Below, piece after piece: positions 62,141 to 64,000 of a stretch of 64,000 nt of DNA. The stretch comes from JAMXLO01 sp963819855. GTDB taxonomy: Bacteria > Pseudomonadota > Alphaproteobacteria > Acetobacterales > Acetobacteraceae. The first letter of the stretch is position 1. Every line of letters begins with the position of its first letter. The translations under genes were made by a program, and so were the position numbers. Under the pieces are notes generated by a model. That model was not told the DNA's origin. It made no database searches and saw nothing but the letters and a program-made list of their open reading frames with translations. The DNA is taken from the NCBI GenBank assembly GCA_963819855.1, contig CAWFYC010000001.1:15133-79132 (forward strand), read 5' to 3'.

Positions 62141-62306
62141 CTGCGCGTTGCCCTTTCGTCTGGCTCTTGTTGCACCGGTAGGCCACGCGAAGCGCGGCGG
62201 GCGCAGGCCCCGAAGGCCTGTCCACGTTCCCGGCAGTGAGGCGCCGCTTCTAAGAGCCGGCCTGCGCCTTGTCAAACCACGCGCAGCCCCCTAGCACCCC
62301 TGGCGC

Positions 62307-62507
62307 ATGGTCAATCGCGGCGACATCGTCTGGCTCGGGATAGCGTCGGGGGTGATCGGCTGCCTGGTCGGCGGCATGATGCTGGGCATCGGCATGGATC
62401 TGATCGTCAACGGCCAGCCGTGGGGCTGGCTGCTGATGCTGCCGGGCGCACCGGTCTCCGCCATCCCCGGTTGGCTGCTCGGCCGCCGGTTGGCGCAGCA
62501 GCTTTAG
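62307..62507 (+). CDS. Small membrane protein
   Basis: A 66-residue protein with two hydrophobic spans (IVWLGIASGVIGCLVGGMML and WGWLLMLPGAPVSAIPGWLL) joined by a short polar turn. No family is recognised. It lies between rpsD (divergent) and the ROK gene. No strong ribosome site precedes ATG 62307. It may be real, since codon use fits the window. Confidence 0.55.
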   Translation: MVNRGDIVWLGIASGVIGCLVGGMMLGIGMDLIVNGQPWGWLLMLPGAPVSAIPGWLLGRRLAQQL

Positions 62508-62590
62508 GTGCGCCGCCTCGACATCTGTCGGCGTCGCCTGTCTGATTGCGGCCGCGCAGCCGCGTCTGCGGAGTCGTGAGGAGCAGGCCT

Positions 62591-63343
62591 ATGGAAAAGA
62601 CGGTTGCTTCGGGTCGTCCCGGCGGGCCGCTGACGTTGGCGATCGATGTCGGCGGCACGCATCTGAAGGCGGGCGTGCTGTCGCCGGCCGGGGACATGTC
62701 GACCGGCCCCGCTCATGTCGAGACGCCGCACCCGGCCACGCCGGATGCCGTGATCGCGGCGCTGGACGAACTGGTCGGCCCGCTCGGGAAGTTTCAGCGC
62801 ATCTCGATCGGATTTCCCGGCGTGGTGCGCAACGGACACGTGCTGACCGCACCGAATCTCGGCACCGATGCGTGGCATAGCTTTCCGCTGGCCAAGGCGC
62901 TCGTCGACCGGCTGGGCGCGCCGGCACGGTTGGCGAACGACGCGACGGTGCAAGGGTTGGGAGTGATCGCCGGGCACGGGCTGGAGTGCGTGATTACTCT
63001 CGGCACCGGCATGGGCTTCGCGCTGTTCGAGGACGGCAGGCCGGGGCCGCATCTAGAGCTCAGCCAACACCCGGTGCGCGGCCGCAAGACCTACGACCAC
63101 TATGTCGGCAACGCGGCGCTGCACGAGGTCGGGCGCAAGCGCTGGAACCGCCGGGTGCGCAAGGCGATCGGCTTCATCGCCACGCTGACCAGCTTCGATA
63201 TGCTCTATATCGGTGGCGGCAATTCGCGGAATATCCAAGGCGACCTGCCGGAGAAGGTCCGCGTCGTGTCGAACGAGGCCGGCATCACCGGCGGCATCCG
63301 GCTGTGGGATCCGCATCTCGACGCGCTGTTCGTGGCGGTCTGA
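62591..63343 (+). CDS. ROK-family kinase (glucokinase/polyphosphate glucokinase-like)
   Basis: A 250-residue protein with the phosphate-binding LAIDVGGTHLKAGVLS, catalytic Asp in RLANDATVQGLGV, and the adenosine loop VITLGTGMGFALF. A stretch RKTYDHYVGNAALHEVGRKR near residue 180 resembles polyphosphate glucokinases. It should phosphorylate glucose with ATP or polyphosphate. ATG 62591 has GAGGAG eight bases upstream. It ends 3 bases from the convergent DUF188 gene. Confidence 0.85.
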   Translation: MEKTVASGRPGGPLTLAIDVGGTHLKAGVLSPAGDMSTGPAHVETPHPATPDAVIAALDELVGPLGKFQRISIGFPGVVRNGHVLTAPNLGTDAWHSFPLAKALVDRLGAPARLANDATVQGLGVIAGHGLECVITLGTGMGFALFEDGRPGPHLELSQHPVRGRKTYDHYVGNAALHEVGRKRWNRRVRKAIGFIATLTSFDMLYIGGGNSRNIQGDLPEKVRVVSNEAGITGGIRLWDPHLDALFVAV

Positions 63344-63346
63344 CGT

Positions 63347-63811
63347 TCACCCCGTCGCGGCGCGTCGGGCTGCCTGCACCGCCGCGTCCAGTGAGTTCAG
63401 GAACCGCGACCGGTCGGCGCGCGTCAGTGCCGCGGGGCCACCGGTGTTCAGACCGATCTCGCGCATGTGCCGCGATACCTCGCGGCCGGCCAGCGCATTG
63501 CCGATATTATCCTGCGTCCAGAGCGTGCCGGCCGGCGCGACGGCTCGCGCGGCCTTGCCGAGGCAGCGTGCTGCCAAGGGGATGTCGGCGGTGACGCAGA
63601 CATCGGCCGAGGTGATCCGCTCGGCGATCCAGTCGTCCGCCGCGTCGGGCGTGGCATCGACGATGACCATCTGCACGTTGGGGAGACCCGGTGGCCGGAT
63701 CGGCCGCGAGCCGTTGGAGACGACGAAGACCGACAGGTTGAGGCGGGTTGCGACGCGATAGACTTCTTCGCGCACCGGACAGGCATCGGCGTCGATGTAG
63801 ATCGAGGTCAT
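63347..63811 (-). CDS. YaiI/YqxD family protein (DUF188)
   Basis: A 154-residue protein with MTSIYIDADACPVREEVYRV at the start, FVVSNGSRP, DATPDAADDWIAERITSADV and CVTADIPLAARCL, the full pattern of the YaiI/YqxD family. The IDADACP motif and later acidic residues make it a PIN-like nuclease candidate, with no proven substrate. ATG 63811. The last bases 63812-64000 of the window hold no gene that I can support. Confidence 0.9.
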   Translation of the reverse strand: MTSIYIDADACPVREEVYRVATRLNLSVFVVSNGSRPIRPPGLPNVQMVIVDATPDAADDWIAERITSADVCVTADIPLAARCLGKAARAVAPAGTLWTQDNIGNALAGREVSRHMREIGLNTGGPAALTRADRSRFLNSLDAAVQAARRAATG

Positions 63812-64000
63812 GGCGGGACTTATACCAGCGGGTCTGTCCGATGACTGCATTCGACCCACGGCGGACCTTCGGTCCGATGCCGGTGGGTACGCGCTGTTTT
63901 TTCCGGCCTGAGCACCGGGATTTACTTTGAGACCATCGCGGAGACTTTGCGAGAACTTGGAAAAACTTAACATATTGCGCCTTATGCGGCAGATTTTTGT

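Overview
This 64 kb window is high-GC DNA (clearly above 60 percent by eye). It reads like a chromosomal segment of an aerobic alphaproteobacterium, most plausibly of the Rhodospirillales/Acetobacteraceae type. That placement is inferred from gene content and style: System I cytochrome c maturation genes in the order ccmC-D-E-F-G-H-I, ergothioneine genes egtB-egtD, Ku, a PEP-CTERM protein, CsbD and DUF3309 small proteins, and ALAD-type hemB. No rRNA or tRNA gene and no CRISPR array was seen.

Layout. 1-2526: end of rsmI, an alanine/serine-glyoxylate-type aminotransferase and a MarR regulator. 2721-7424: an EF-G paralogue and an SDR gene that look fused only because of a one-base insertion, a lone RecB-like nuclease gene, and a decayed glycerol kinase. 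7449-13237: SDR, amidase, a complete polar amino acid type ABC transporter and a DUF1993 gene. 13376-17207: a mobile island with an IS630-type element split by a compact group II intron without a reverse transcriptase, an IS110-type element, and two large inverted repeats. 17278-25239: SLC13-type transporter, acetyl-CoA synthetase, Rieske ferredoxin, EVE protein, a chemoreceptor with a PilZ domain and a secreted Cache protein, then a decayed flavoprotein disulfide reductase. 25240-32203: a GT-C-like membrane protein and ccmCDEFGHI. 32100-35791: an incomplete polyamine-type transporter (potH, potF), Ku and a PRC-barrel protein. 35913-42578: egtBD, an ECF sigma factor, a DmpA-type peptidase, a lytic transglycosylase and an alpha/beta hydrolase. 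42587-48720: a MaoC protein with no nearby stop and a dipeptide/nickel-type ABC operon in which two of five genes are frameshifted. 48846-52821: small stress-type proteins, prfC, a PEP-CTERM protein and two gene remnants. 52888-63811: molybdopterin oxidoreductase, GNAT, polysaccharide deacetylase, ring-hydroxylating dioxygenase alpha and beta, NIPSNAP, dienelactone hydrolase, VapBC, hemB, rpsD, ROK kinase and a DUF188 protein.

Two themes stand out. First, decay and frameshifts: three genes (EF-G-like, dppA, dppC) each carry one extra base, and at least four further remnants (glycerol kinase, flavoprotein reductase, LysR, SnoaL-like cyclase) lie between intact genes. Second, interspersed palindromic repeats of at least five sequence families occur between genes, and in two places lie inside reading frames (the N-termini of the Rieske ferredoxin and of PotF). 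The most unusual object is the IS630 transposase gene. It appears to need both splicing of the group II intron and a -1 ribosomal frameshift on an A8 tract to give the full transposase.
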